Assembly (NCBI GenBank): GCA_963745865.1
Contig: CAVUYZ010000004.1
Span: 558,001 to 622,000 of the forward strand
Source of the DNA: JAHEDH01 sp963745865
Lineage (GTDB): Bacteria > Actinomycetota > Acidimicrobiia > Spongiisociales > ZC4RG35
Length of the DNA stretch: 64,000 bases
Direction of reading: 5' to 3'
The translations under genes were made by a program, and so were the position numbers. Numbering within the stretch: the first letter of the stretch is position 1; each line of letters starts with the position of its first letter. Below, one piece after another: positions 26,878 through 35,559 of this stretch. The notes below the pieces were generated by a model that worked only from the letters and a program-made list of their open reading frames with translations, ran no database searches and had not been told where the DNA came from.

Positions 26878-26899
26878 CCCACCAACCTTGACAAGAACG
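26849..26899. repeat. 51-bp palindromic repeat, copy 1
   Basis: Perfect 13-base inverted arms, CGTTCTTGTCAAG (26849-26861) and CTTGACAAGAACG (26887-26899), enclose 25 bases that contain an imperfect inner palindrome around CCATG. It differs from copy 2 at one base of 51. Homology stops exactly at the arms. Confidence 0.9.
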
Positions 26900-26967
26900 A
26901 CGTTTCCCCCGGGTCGATAGCATCGCGGGGTGTGCGATCACTGAGATCCGCGTTCGTGGGGTGAGCG

Positions 26968-28374
26968 ATGTACAAGCGACTCGAGCTGGCAGCGGCGTGG
27001 GCGTTTCCGGCGATGATGGTGGCGACGATCGTCGCCACCGTGGTCCATCTCCACGATCGGTTCGGAATCAATCACGTGTCGGGATCTCAGCTTGCTCTGA
27101 CGAGACACCTGCAAGCAGGGCAGCTGGACCCCGCATTCTTCGATCCTCCCGTGATCGGTGGCACCCGATTCTCACCGATTCCGACTTTGATCCACGCCGG
27201 CGTCGACCTCGGAGTGAACGACCTGTTCGTGAGCGGCCGCATCATGACTGCGACGTTCGCCCTCGTCTCCGCCGGTCTGGTCTTCTGGATCTGTCGTACC
27301 TATGACGTGAGTCGGAGATGGTCGGCGATCGCGGGGGCGGTCATGCTCGCCACTCCGGAGATCTTCACCGTGGCGACGGGGATTCGTCAGGATATGGTCG
27401 CGCTCGGATTCGTGCTCGCGGCCTTTGCGCTGGCCAGGTCGACTCCCTCTCGAGTTGCCCTTGCCCTCGCCGGGGTATGCACGTCGCTGGCCGTGTTCTC
27501 GAAGCCGACCGCCGGCTGGGTGATTCCGGTGATCGTGGTGCTGCTGTGGCGCGATCGGGCTGCTCTCGGTTGGTACCTCATCGCTGGAGCCGTGTCCGGG
27601 GTGGGTCTGTTCTGGGTGGTCATGGCAGTCAGCGACGGCCGGTTTGTCGACACGCTCAGGCTCCTCTTCGCGGGGTCGACGTCGTTCCAGTCGACACTGC
27701 ACGCGCCTGAGCGGGCGTTTCGAGCGGTTCTTCGGAGTGCGCCGCTGATCCTCATAGGCTTCGCTGCCTGGTTCTCGAATCGCCGGGTTCGACACCCCGA
27801 GCTCGACGTGGCAGCAGTCGTCTCAACCATCGTGGTGGTGGTGATGTATCGAGACAGCGGCGTCGGAGCGAACCATCTCGTGGACCAAGCGGCCTTCGCT
27901 GCGATTGTGCTCGCAGTCGGCGTGGGTACACCACAGCACGACGGTGGTGCTCGAACAATGGCGGGGTTGTTGGCGGTGTCGCTTCTGATTCTGGGAGCGA
28001 TGGGTGCCGGTGATGCGATGCAGTTGACCGGTCCCGATGCGCCGCCCGTCAGAGTCGGCCGCAACCTCATCCCCGATGGCAGCCGAGTCCTCTCCGAGGA
28101 TCCAGGAATCGTGGTCGGTATGGGGGAGATCCCGGAACTGCTCGACAGCTACATGGTGCAACGCCTGCCTGGCGAATCCGGACAGATGGCGCGGGACTAC
28201 CTGGTCTCGCAGATCAGCGGCGGGTCGTACGACCGCATCGTCCTGCTCGACCAGCTCGTCAACGGTCGGTTCGCCAACACCAACCACTTCACCCCAGCGA
28301 TCGGACGCGCCATCGAGGCGAGCTACGTCCTGCTGGGCGAGGTCGACGGCTTCTGGGTCTACGCCCCCCGCTAA
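26968..28374 (+). CDS. Polytopic membrane glycosyltransferase-like protein (GT-C/ArnT-like)
   Basis: The protein has 468 residues, with about 9-10 predicted membrane helices in the first 360 residues and a soluble C-terminal domain. The helix pattern and early extracytoplasmic loop resemble dolichyl-phosphate-sugar or ArnT-type GT-C enzymes, but I see no decisive catalytic motif, so this is a tentative family call. It is the only gene between two direct copies of a 51-bp palindromic repeat. A TAGCAT box at 26918 would start transcription near 26930, leaving a 38-base leader with a possible short reading frame. Confidence 0.6.
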   Translation: MYKRLELAAAWAFPAMMVATIVATVVHLHDRFGINHVSGSQLALTRHLQAGQLDPAFFDPPVIGGTRFSPIPTLIHAGVDLGVNDLFVSGRIMTATFALVSAGLVFWICRTYDVSRRWSAIAGAVMLATPEIFTVATGIRQDMVALGFVLAAFALARSTPSRVALALAGVCTSLAVFSKPTAGWVIPVIVVLLWRDRAALGWYLIAGAVSGVGLFWVVMAVSDGRFVDTLRLLFAGSTSFQSTLHAPERAFRAVLRSAPLILIGFAAWFSNRRVRHPELDVAAVVSTIVVVVMYRDSGVGANHLVDQAAFAAIVLAVGVGTPQHDGGARTMAGLLAVSLLILGAMGAGDAMQLTGPDAPPVRVGRNLIPDGSRVLSEDPGIVVGMGEIPELLDSYMVQRLPGESGQMARDYLVSQISGGSYDRIVLLDQLVNGRFANTNHFTPAIGRAIEASYVLLGEVDGFWVYAPR

Positions 28375-28392
28375 CGCCAGACGCGCCTGCCT

Positions 28393-28443
28393 CGTTCTTG
28401 TCAAGATCAGCGGGACCATGGCCCACCAACCTTGACAAGAACG
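28393..28443. repeat. 51-bp palindromic repeat, copy 2
   Basis: This is the same element as 26849-26899 with G for A at one loop position (CCATGG versus CCATGA). It lies between two convergent genes, 18 bases after the glycosyltransferase-like stop and 10 bases before the acyl-CoA ligase stop. It could also form a bidirectional hairpin in RNA, but no U-tract follows. Confidence 0.9.
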
Positions 28444-28453
28444 GAGTTGGGCC

Positions 28454-30079
28454 TCAGTTGACGCGTGAGTCGCGGTCGTGCCAGAGGGGTTCGCGGAGGA
28501 CGAACTTCTGGATCTTCCCCGTCGACGTCTTCGGCAGTTGGTCGACGATCTCGACGATGTCCGGTGCCTTGTAGTGGGCCAACCGTTGGCGCACGTGGTC
28601 GATGATCTCCTCTGGATCGGTCGTGGCCCCCTCCTTGAGGGTCACATAGGCGATCGGCCGCTCGCCCCAGTGGTCGTGGGGCATGGAGACGACCGCAGCC
28701 TCGAGCACCGCGTCGTGACTGACGATCGCCTGTTCGACCTCGATCGTCGAGATGTTCTCGCCGCCGGAGATGATGATGTCCTTGCTTCGATCGCGGAGCT
28801 GGATGTATCCGTCAGGGTGCCAGACACCGAGGTCGCCGGAATGGAACCAGCCTCCCCGGAAGGCCAGGGCGGTTGCATCGGGGTCGTCGTGGTAGCCCTT
28901 CATGACGTTGTTGCCACGCATCACGACCTCGCCCATCGTCATCCCGTCTTTGGGTACGTCGTTCATGTCGTCGTCGACCACCCTGACCGGATCCGCCCCG
29001 ATGAATGCGACGCCTTGGCGCGCCATGAGCCTGACGCGCTCGTCCAGATCCTCGTTCGCCCACTCCGGCTGTGGCTCACAGATCGAATACGGGCCGTACG
29101 TCTCGGTGAGCCCGTACACATGGACGATCTCCGCCCCGAGGTCGTTCATCTGGGCGATGATCGTCGGGCTCGGTGGCGCCCCGGCCGTGGTGATCACGAA
29201 CGGCCTCCCCGTTCTGGTCGGGAACGAGGCTGCGTCGGGGTGATTCACCATCGACACGAGCACCGTGGGGGCGGCATTGAGGTGGGTGACGCCGTGCTCG
29301 AAGATCGCCTGCCAGATCGCCCCGGGCTCGGGGGACCGGAGGCAGATGTGGGTTCCCCCGATCCCGGTGACACCCCAGGTCGTGCACCATCCGTTGCAGT
29401 GGAACATCGGCAGCGTCCACAGGTACACCGAATCCGGGGAGTGTCGTGAATGGATGATCTCGGCCAGGGCGTTCAGATGGGCGCCGCGATGGGTGTACAT
29501 GACCCCCTTTGGGCGGCCCGTGGTCCCGGATGTGTAATTGATCGAGATGGTCCGGTTCTCGTCGTCGACCCGGTACGCGATCGGGTCGTCCGATCCGCGA
29601 TCGATGAATTCCTCGTAGGTGGTGTGCGCGTCAACGGGGGCGGCGCCCGACGTCGGATCGTGGAACGTGACCACCTCGCGCAACCCCGGGTGGCCGTCGA
29701 GGTGCGGCGCTACGACCGGGTAGAGGGCGGTGTCGACGACCAGTATCGAGGCACCGGAGTGATCGAGGATGTAGCCGATCTCCGGCCCGGACAGGCGGGT
29801 GTTGATGGCGACGAGCACCGCCGGAATCAGGGGCACGGCGAAATGTGCGGCGAGCATCTCCGGCAGATTCGGCATGAGATACGCGACCCGGTCACCCTCG
29901 CCGATATCTGACGCCTTCAGCGCATTCGCCGTGCGGGTCGTGAGCGTTCTGAGTTCCTCGTAGGTCATGCGTCGATCGCCGTACACGACGCCGGTGCGGT
30001 TGCCGAAGACGTCGGCAGTTCGCTCCAGCTGGAGGAGCGGTGTGAGCTGGGTGATCGAGACGTCGTCTATCGAGGCCAC
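28454..30079 (-). CDS. Acyl-CoA synthetase (AMP-forming)
   Basis: The protein has 541 residues. ANL superfamily motifs are the P-loop YTSGTTGRPKGVMYTHRG, YGLTETYGPY, GWFHSGDLGVWHPDGYI, DRSKDIIISGGENIS and the C-terminal catalytic Lys in PKTSTGKIQK. It activates a carboxylic acid as acyl-AMP, then acyl-CoA. It resembles medium-chain/DmdB-like (methylthioalkanoate) ligases; chain specificity is not readable. It overlaps the upstream enoyl-CoA hydratase gene by 13 bases, so both likely act in one acyl-CoA degradation route. Confidence 0.88.
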   Translation of the reverse strand: MASIDDVSITQLTPLLQLERTADVFGNRTGVVYGDRRMTYEELRTLTTRTANALKASDIGEGDRVAYLMPNLPEMLAAHFAVPLIPAVLVAINTRLSGPEIGYILDHSGASILVVDTALYPVVAPHLDGHPGLREVVTFHDPTSGAAPVDAHTTYEEFIDRGSDDPIAYRVDDENRTISINYTSGTTGRPKGVMYTHRGAHLNALAEIIHSRHSPDSVYLWTLPMFHCNGWCTTWGVTGIGGTHICLRSPEPGAIWQAIFEHGVTHLNAAPTVLVSMVNHPDAASFPTRTGRPFVITTAGAPPSPTIIAQMNDLGAEIVHVYGLTETYGPYSICEPQPEWANEDLDERVRLMARQGVAFIGADPVRVVDDDMNDVPKDGMTMGEVVMRGNNVMKGYHDDPDATALAFRGGWFHSGDLGVWHPDGYIQLRDRSKDIIISGGENISTIEVEQAIVSHDAVLEAAVVSMPHDHWGERPIAYVTLKEGATTDPEEIIDHVRQRLAHYKAPDIVEIVDQLPKTSTGKIQKFVLREPLWHDRDSRVN

Positions 30080-30828
30080 TCGGGTGTCCTTTTCTCGAGA
30101 AATGCCGTGATCCCTTCGTGGGCGTCGGGGAGCCGAGCGTTCGACGACATGACCGCCTTGGTGAGGTCGTAGGCGCGATGTTCGTCGAGCTCGATCTGTG
30201 AGTAGAACGCCTCTTTCCCGATCCCGATCACGGTCGGACTGAAACGAACGATCTGTCCGACCAGCCGGTCGACGGCGGCGTCGAGTTCGTCATCTGGCAC
30301 CACCCTGTTGACCAGCCCCCAATCCTGCGCGGTTCGCGCATCGATCGGCTCTCCGGTGAGCAGCATCTCCATCGCCCGCTTCCGGCCGACAGCCCGACTG
30401 ATGGGGACCATCGGGGTCGAACAGAACAGGCCGATCTTTACTCCGGGCGTTGCAAACACAGCGGATTCCCCGGCCACGGCCAGATCACATGCTGCTACCA
30501 ACTGGCATCCGGCGGCGGTGGCGACTCCATGCACCTTGGCGATGACCGGCTGGGGGATCCGGTGGATCGTCTCCATGAGCAGGGTGCACTGGTCGAAGAG
30601 CTCGGTATAGAAATCCGCATTGCGTTCGACCATCTCGCTGAGGTCGTGCCCGGCCGAGAACGCCGGACCGTCGGCCGCAATCACCACCACCTGTGTCTCG
30701 GGGTCGACAGCCTCGAGGGCTTCGGTCAGTTGGTTCATGAGGTCCAGGGAGAGAGCGTTTCTCCGATCGGGCCTCGCCAGAGTGATGGTGGTGACGGGGT
30801 GCGCCCCGTCGATGCGCAGCTGTTCCAT
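30067..30828 (-). CDS. Enoyl-CoA hydratase/isomerase family protein
   Basis: The protein has 253 residues and a crotonase fold. The oxyanion-hole segments are AFSAGHDLSEM and HGVATAAGCQLVAACDLAVA. The sequence resembles ECHDC3-like crotonases. The usual second catalytic Glu region reads FATPGVKIGLFCSTPM, without an obvious Glu at the hydratase positions, so reaction type (hydratase, isomerase or hydrolase) is uncertain. First gene of a two-gene operon with the acyl-CoA ligase. Confidence 0.85.
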   Translation of the reverse strand: MEQLRIDGAHPVTTITLARPDRRNALSLDLMNQLTEALEAVDPETQVVVIAADGPAFSAGHDLSEMVERNADFYTELFDQCTLLMETIHRIPQPVIAKVHGVATAAGCQLVAACDLAVAGESAVFATPGVKIGLFCSTPMVPISRAVGRKRAMEMLLTGEPIDARTAQDWGLVNRVVPDDELDAAVDRLVGQIVRFSPTVIGIGKEAFYSQIELDEHRAYDLTKAVMSSNARLPDAHEGITAFLEKRTPEWPR

Positions 30829-30834
30829 GTCCGT

Positions 30835-30840
30835 ACTGTA
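30835..30840 (-). promoter_or_regulatory. Leaderless -10 box of the enoyl-CoA hydratase operon
   Basis: TACAGT on the minus strand lies 6 bases before the ATG at 30828. Confidence 0.55.
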
Positions 30841-30882
30841 CGACAGGGCCCCGGTCGGCGGCCGGCCAGAACGGGCTGGGTG

Positions 30883-33444
30883 TCACTCGGCGAGTTTGGC
30901 GCGACGCTGCGCGAGAAGCTCGATCGCGCGCTCCATGTCGATCGACTCGGGTGTGTCTCCCTTGCGGAGCGAGGCGTTGATCTCGCCATCGGTCACGTAC
31001 GGCCCGTAGCGGCCGGACCTCACCGTCACCGCCTTCTTCGTCTCGGGGTGCTCACCGAGCTCCTTGAGTGGTCCTGCGGCTTTTCGTTGGCCGCGTCGTC
31101 GCGGCGGCTCGGCCAGGAGCTTCAGTGCCTCCTCGGTGGTGAGGGTGAACAGCTGGTCTTCTGATTCGAGGCTGCGCTTGTCATCGCCCCGGGCGATGTA
31201 CGGCCCGTAGCGGCCGTTCAACGCCAGAATCTCGACGCCGTCGTCGTCGGTTCCCACCGTGCGGGGGAGCGACAGGAGCTTGAGGGCGTCATCGAGGCTG
31301 AGGGCATCCAGTTCCATGCCAGTGAGGAGCGATGCCCGCTTGGGCTTCGTCTTCGACCCCTCCTCCTGCTCGCCGAGCTGCACGTACGGACCGAACCGCC
31401 CGGTCTTCGCCAGGACCTCGAGACCCGAGTCTGGGTCGGTCCCGAGGATCTTGTCGCCGCGTGACTGATCGTCGATCAGCTCGGTGGCCCGTTCGATCGT
31501 CAGCTCGTCCGGGGGGACGTCGTCGGGGATCCCGGCTCTGTCTTCCTCACGCTGGAGATACGGCCCATAGCGGCCGACCCGGGCAACGATCTCCCGCCCC
31601 TGGTCGTCAGTTCCGAGGGCGATCGAGTTGACCTGCCTGGCGTCGATCTCGCCGAGTTTCGTCTCGACGGTCTGGTGCAGGCCGGTCTCGCCGTGATAGA
31701 ACCGGTCGAGCCACGGAACCCGATCCTGTTCGCCATTGGCGATGGCATCGAGGTCGTCCTCCATGTGAGCCGTGAACTCGTAGTCGACGAGGTTCGGGAA
31801 GTTCTGCTCGAGCAGGGTGACGACTGCGAAGGCAACGAATGAGGGGACGAGCGCCCCGCCCTTCTTCCACACGTAGCCGCGATCCTGGATCGTGGAGATG
31901 ATCGAGGCGTAGGTCGATGGTCTCCCGACCCCGAGCTCTTCCATCCGCTCGACCAGCGAGGACTCGTTGTAGCGGGAGGGCGGCCTGGTTTCGTGTCCCG
32001 TCGGCTCGAGCGCCTGCGCCTCGACGGCCTGTCCCTCTTCGAGTCCGGGGAGGACGTTCTCGTCGTCGTCGGCCATGGCGTTCGGGTCGTCGATCGAGGC
32101 GACATAGGCCTTGAGGAATCCAGGGAAGATCAAGGTGCGACCGCTGGCGGAGAATTCCGCATCGCGACCGTCGGTGGCGGTGGCGGCGAGCTTGACGGAC
32201 ACCGATTCGCCCTTCGCGTCTGGCATCTGGCTGGCGACGGTGCGCTTGAAGATGAGGTCGTAGAGCCGTGACTCGTCGCCGCCCACTTCACTGGCGACCT
32301 GAGCGGGGGTGTTCCAGGTGTCGCCGGCCGGTCGGATCGCCTCGTGGGCCTCCTGGGCGTTCTTCGCCTGGGACCCGTAGAACCGTGGTTTGTCCGGGAG
32401 ATAGTCCTCTCCGTACAGCTTCGAGATCGATGAGCGTGCGTTGCTGATTGCTTCGCCGGACAGCGTCGTCGAATCGGTTCTCATGTAGGTGATGTAGCCG
32501 TTCTCGTAGAGGCGCTGGGCGACGGACATCGTCCTGGCACTGGAGAACCGGAGTTTGCGTCCCGCTTCGGCTTGCAGCGTGGATGTTCGGAACGGTGCAT
32601 ACGGGCGGCGGGTGTATGGCTTGGTCTCGGTCGACCTGACCGAGAAGTCTGCCGACTGGAGCCCTTCGACCAGGGCGGCTGCTCCGTCGGCGTCGAGAGC
32701 GACGGCGTCGGTCGAGAGCTCCCCTTCGCTGGTGAAGTCGCGGCCTGCGGCAATCCGGCTGCCATCGATCGACGTCAGCTTCGCCGAGAACTCGATGGGC
32801 TCCTCTTCCGTGAAGAAGACACCCTCGATGTCCCAGTACGACGCGGAGACGAACGCCATCCGTTCGCGCTCCCGCTCCACGACGATGCGCACTGCCACCG
32901 ACTGGACACGTCCGGCCGACAAGCCGGATGCGACCTTCTTCCACAGCACCGGCGAGACCTCGTATCCGTACAGGCGGTCGAGGATCCGGCGCGCTTCCTG
33001 GGCATCGACCAGTCGCTCGTCGATCTCGCGAGGGTCGTCGAAAGCTTCCTGGATGGCGCGTTCGGTGATCTCGTGGAACACCATGCGCTTCACCGGGATC
33101 TTTGGCTTGAGGACCTGGGCGAGATGCCAGGCGATGGACTCGCCCTCGCGATCTTCGTCCGTCGCCAGGTAGAGCTCATCCGCGTCCTTGATGAGCGTCT
33201 TCAGCTTCTTGATCTGTTCACGTCGGCTCTTCGAGTTGACGTAGATCGGTTCGAACCCCTCGTCCACGTTCACGCCGAGCCGACCCCACGGCTTGTCCTT
33301 GAACCTGGCGGGGACCTCGGAGGCCGAGCGCGGTAGATCGCGAACATGGCCCATCGATGCTTCGACGACCACGTCGGGGCCGAGAAAGCCCTTGATCTTC
33401 TTGGCTTTGGTGGGTGATTCGACAATTACGAGGGTTTTGGACAC
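30883..33444 (-). CDS. topA: DNA topoisomerase I
   Basis: The protein has 853 residues. The TOPRIM domain begins TLVIVESPTKAKKIKGFLG and has TDEDREGESIAWH. The catalytic tyrosine is in YITYMRTDSTTLS. The C-terminus has four repeats built on GRYGPYV/GRFGPYV, the actinobacterial type without zinc fingers. The enzyme relaxes negative supercoils. A GTG at 33444 is chosen over TTG at 33453 because TAGCTT lies exactly 7 bases before it and it begins directly with SKTLVIVES. Divergent from the MFS gene. Confidence 0.95.
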   Translation of the reverse strand: MSKTLVIVESPTKAKKIKGFLGPDVVVEASMGHVRDLPRSASEVPARFKDKPWGRLGVNVDEGFEPIYVNSKSRREQIKKLKTLIKDADELYLATDEDREGESIAWHLAQVLKPKIPVKRMVFHEITERAIQEAFDDPREIDERLVDAQEARRILDRLYGYEVSPVLWKKVASGLSAGRVQSVAVRIVVERERERMAFVSASYWDIEGVFFTEEEPIEFSAKLTSIDGSRIAAGRDFTSEGELSTDAVALDADGAAALVEGLQSADFSVRSTETKPYTRRPYAPFRTSTLQAEAGRKLRFSSARTMSVAQRLYENGYITYMRTDSTTLSGEAISNARSSISKLYGEDYLPDKPRFYGSQAKNAQEAHEAIRPAGDTWNTPAQVASEVGGDESRLYDLIFKRTVASQMPDAKGESVSVKLAATATDGRDAEFSASGRTLIFPGFLKAYVASIDDPNAMADDDENVLPGLEEGQAVEAQALEPTGHETRPPSRYNESSLVERMEELGVGRPSTYASIISTIQDRGYVWKKGGALVPSFVAFAVVTLLEQNFPNLVDYEFTAHMEDDLDAIANGEQDRVPWLDRFYHGETGLHQTVETKLGEIDARQVNSIALGTDDQGREIVARVGRYGPYLQREEDRAGIPDDVPPDELTIERATELIDDQSRGDKILGTDPDSGLEVLAKTGRFGPYVQLGEQEEGSKTKPKRASLLTGMELDALSLDDALKLLSLPRTVGTDDDGVEILALNGRYGPYIARGDDKRSLESEDQLFTLTTEEALKLLAEPPRRRGQRKAAGPLKELGEHPETKKAVTVRSGRYGPYVTDGEINASLRKGDTPESIDMERAIELLAQRRAKLAE

Positions 33445-33451
33445 GAGCGTC

Positions 33452-33457
33452 AAGCTA
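33452..33457 (-). promoter_or_regulatory. Leaderless -10 box of topA
   Basis: TAGCTT on the minus strand, 7 bases before the GTG at 33444. Confidence 0.55.
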
Positions 33458-33551
33458 CGCCTTCACGGGAAATACTGTCAAGCCGAGCGGCCCGGCGAGT
33501 GTCTCCGGCTGGACTTGGGCCGCAAGGTCGTACGTCGTTCTGCCACGTCGG

Positions 33552-33557
33552 TATCGT
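33552..33557 (+). promoter_or_regulatory. -10 box of the MFS-tmk-holB operon
   Basis: TATCGT lies 8 bases before the ATG at 33566; transcription would start at or within a base or two of the start codon. Confidence 0.45.
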
Positions 33558-33565
33558 CCACAGCT

Positions 33566-34963
33566 ATGGAACACGAGGTCGAACGGATCAAGGGGCGCGA
33601 CCTCGTGCGAAAGGGGCCGTTCGCCCGACTCTGGTGGAGTCAGCTGATCTCGAGTCTCGGCGACTGGGTGACGCTGTTCGCCACCTTCTCCCTGGCAACC
33701 GATATTTCCGGCGACCGCCTCAATTCGGGTATCGCCATCCTCGTTCCGCTCACCGCGAGATTCCTGCCCGGTCTCATCATCGGCGTGGTTGGGGGAGTCG
33801 TCGCCGATCGTCTCAACCGGAAACGAACCATGGTCGTCGCCGACTTCGGGCGGGCCATCCTCGTGCTCGTCCTCGTGTTCGTGGGAAACTTCCGCGACTT
33901 GTTCCTGCTGACCTTCGCGATCGAGACGCTCTCGCTCATTCGCCAGCCGGCACGGGAGGCCGTCGTGCCCCTCCTCATCAGCCGAGAGAATCTGATGTCC
34001 GCCAACGGCCTCAACCTGTTCGCCGGCTACGGGACCGCACCGATCGGCTCGGCGCTGTTCGCCGTGCTCGCCCAGTTCGGTGGCGAACTCCTCGGTTTCT
34101 CACCGTCTCCTGGACTGTCTGCGGCGTTCTTGTTCGACTCGTTCACCTTCATCCTGTCGGGGCTGATCGTGCTGACGATCGCCATCCCGTCGATCGAGAT
34201 ACCGGAGGAGCGTAAAGCGCATTCGGCGCTCGACCTGAGGGCACCGCTGCGCGACATGCTCGACGGTTTTCGATTCGTCCTCGGATTCGGGGCGGTTCGC
34301 AGAGTGGTCGTGGGAATGGCAGTCGGCCTGTTTGGCGGTGGCGCGTTGTTCGTGCTCGGTCAGCCGTTTGCAACGGAGGTGCTCCTGGTCGGTGACTCGG
34401 CATACGGCGTCATCGTGACCGCGCTCGGAATCGGCGTCGGGATCGGGATGGCGGCGATGACGTGGTGGGGGAGAGCGGTCCAGCGGCGCGAGCCGCTGTT
34501 CGGATCGGCCATCCTGATCGTCGGCTTGTCGATCACGCTGACGTCGGGCACGACGACCGTTCTCGGCGCCTCGGCCTGGGTGCTGCTGGCCGGCGCCTTC
34601 ACCGGTGTCGCTTATGTCACGGGATTCACCCATCTCCACGCCGTTGTGACCGACGATCTCCGCGGTCGGACGTTTGCGGCTCTGTTCTCATTCGCTCGTG
34701 CAGCGTTGCTCGTGTCCTTCGGACTCGCCGGTATCGGGTCGGCGGCGATGGCGGGTGTGCTACCGGGGCTGTTCGCCAACGGCGTCCGGGGAGTGATGAT
34801 CCTGAGTGGGGCGACGATCCTCGCGACCGGTATCGGTGTGTTGTGGGCGGTGCGGAGTCAGCTGCGAGGTGAGCCGCTCACCGACCGCGACTATCAGGTG
34901 CTGCGGGATGCCAGCGATGCCGTCACCTGGATTCAGGGTGATCGGAGATCGAAGGACGAATGA
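33566..34963 (+). CDS. Major facilitator superfamily transporter
   Basis: The protein has 465 residues and about 12 membrane helices. It has the MFS loop 2-3 motif GVVADRLNRKRTMVVADFGR and belongs to the MFS_3/enterobactin-exporter-like group (LWWSQLISSLGDWV at the N-terminus). It is an exporter of unknown substrate. Its stop overlaps the tmk start (ATGA), making it the first gene of a tmk-holB operon, an arrangement also known in related actinobacteria (from memory). Confidence 0.85.
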   Translation: MEHEVERIKGRDLVRKGPFARLWWSQLISSLGDWVTLFATFSLATDISGDRLNSGIAILVPLTARFLPGLIIGVVGGVVADRLNRKRTMVVADFGRAILVLVLVFVGNFRDLFLLTFAIETLSLIRQPAREAVVPLLISRENLMSANGLNLFAGYGTAPIGSALFAVLAQFGGELLGFSPSPGLSAAFLFDSFTFILSGLIVLTIAIPSIEIPEERKAHSALDLRAPLRDMLDGFRFVLGFGAVRRVVVGMAVGLFGGGALFVLGQPFATEVLLVGDSAYGVIVTALGIGVGIGMAAMTWWGRAVQRREPLFGSAILIVGLSITLTSGTTTVLGASAWVLLAGAFTGVAYVTGFTHLHAVVTDDLRGRTFAALFSFARAALLVSFGLAGIGSAAMAGVLPGLFANGVRGVMILSGATILATGIGVLWAVRSQLRGEPLTDRDYQVLRDASDAVTWIQGDRRSKDE

Positions 34964-35559
34964 CGGGTCACTACATCGCGTTGGAAGGGGTCGAAGGCTC
35001 GGGGAAGAGCACATTGGCCGGTCTGCTCGAGGGACGGCTCGTCGAGCGAGGCTTCGAGGTCTCCATGGTTCGCGAGCCGGGTGGAACCGGTCTCGGCGAA
35101 GAGGTGAGGCGGCTGGTTCTCCACTCCGGTGACGTGGCTCCCTGGGCCGAGGCGGCGCTGTTCGCCGCCGGTCGCGCCCAACTGGCGGTCGAGGTGATCG
35201 CTCCATGCATCGCCGCCGGGGGATGGGTGATCTCCGACCGCAGCTACTACTCGTCGCTCGCCTACCAAGGCGGAGCACGCGGACTCGGGGTCGAGACCGT
35301 TCGCAGGCTCAACGAGACGGTGCTCGACGGCGTGGTCCCTGATGTCGTGTTCTTCCTCGACCTCGACCCCGAAGTGGGGTTTGCGCGCGAGTTGGAACGC
35401 GATCGAATGGCCGAGGGAGGCCTGGCGTTCCAGCGGTCGGTGGCTTCCGCCTATGCCGACATCGCGGCATCCGATCCGAGGGTGGTGTCGATCGATGCGT
35501 CGATGCCGCCCGAGAGCCTGGCGTCGACCGTCCTCGCCCACCTCGAGGAGATGCTGTGA
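34960..35559 (+). CDS. tmk: Thymidylate kinase
   Basis: The protein has 199 residues. The P-loop is IALEGVEGSGKSTLAG, the DR-type substrate motif is VREPGGT, SDRSYYSSLAYQG carries the catalytic Arg, and DLDPEVGFAR precedes the lid. It phosphorylates dTMP to dTDP. It overlaps both neighbours by 4 bases (ATGA, GTGA). Confidence 0.95.
   Translation: MTGHYIALEGVEGSGKSTLAGLLEGRLVERGFEVSMVREPGGTGLGEEVRRLVLHSGDVAPWAEAALFAAGRAQLAVEVIAPCIAAGGWVISDRSYYSSLAYQGGARGLGVETVRRLNETVLDGVVPDVVFFLDLDPEVGFARELERDRMAEGGLAFQRSVASAYADIAASDPRVVSIDASMPPESLASTVLAHLEEML

Noticed and set aside
26849..28443. Composite insertion sequence
   Set aside because: The two repeats enclose no transposase, only the membrane protein gene, so it is reported as a repeat pair rather than an IS.
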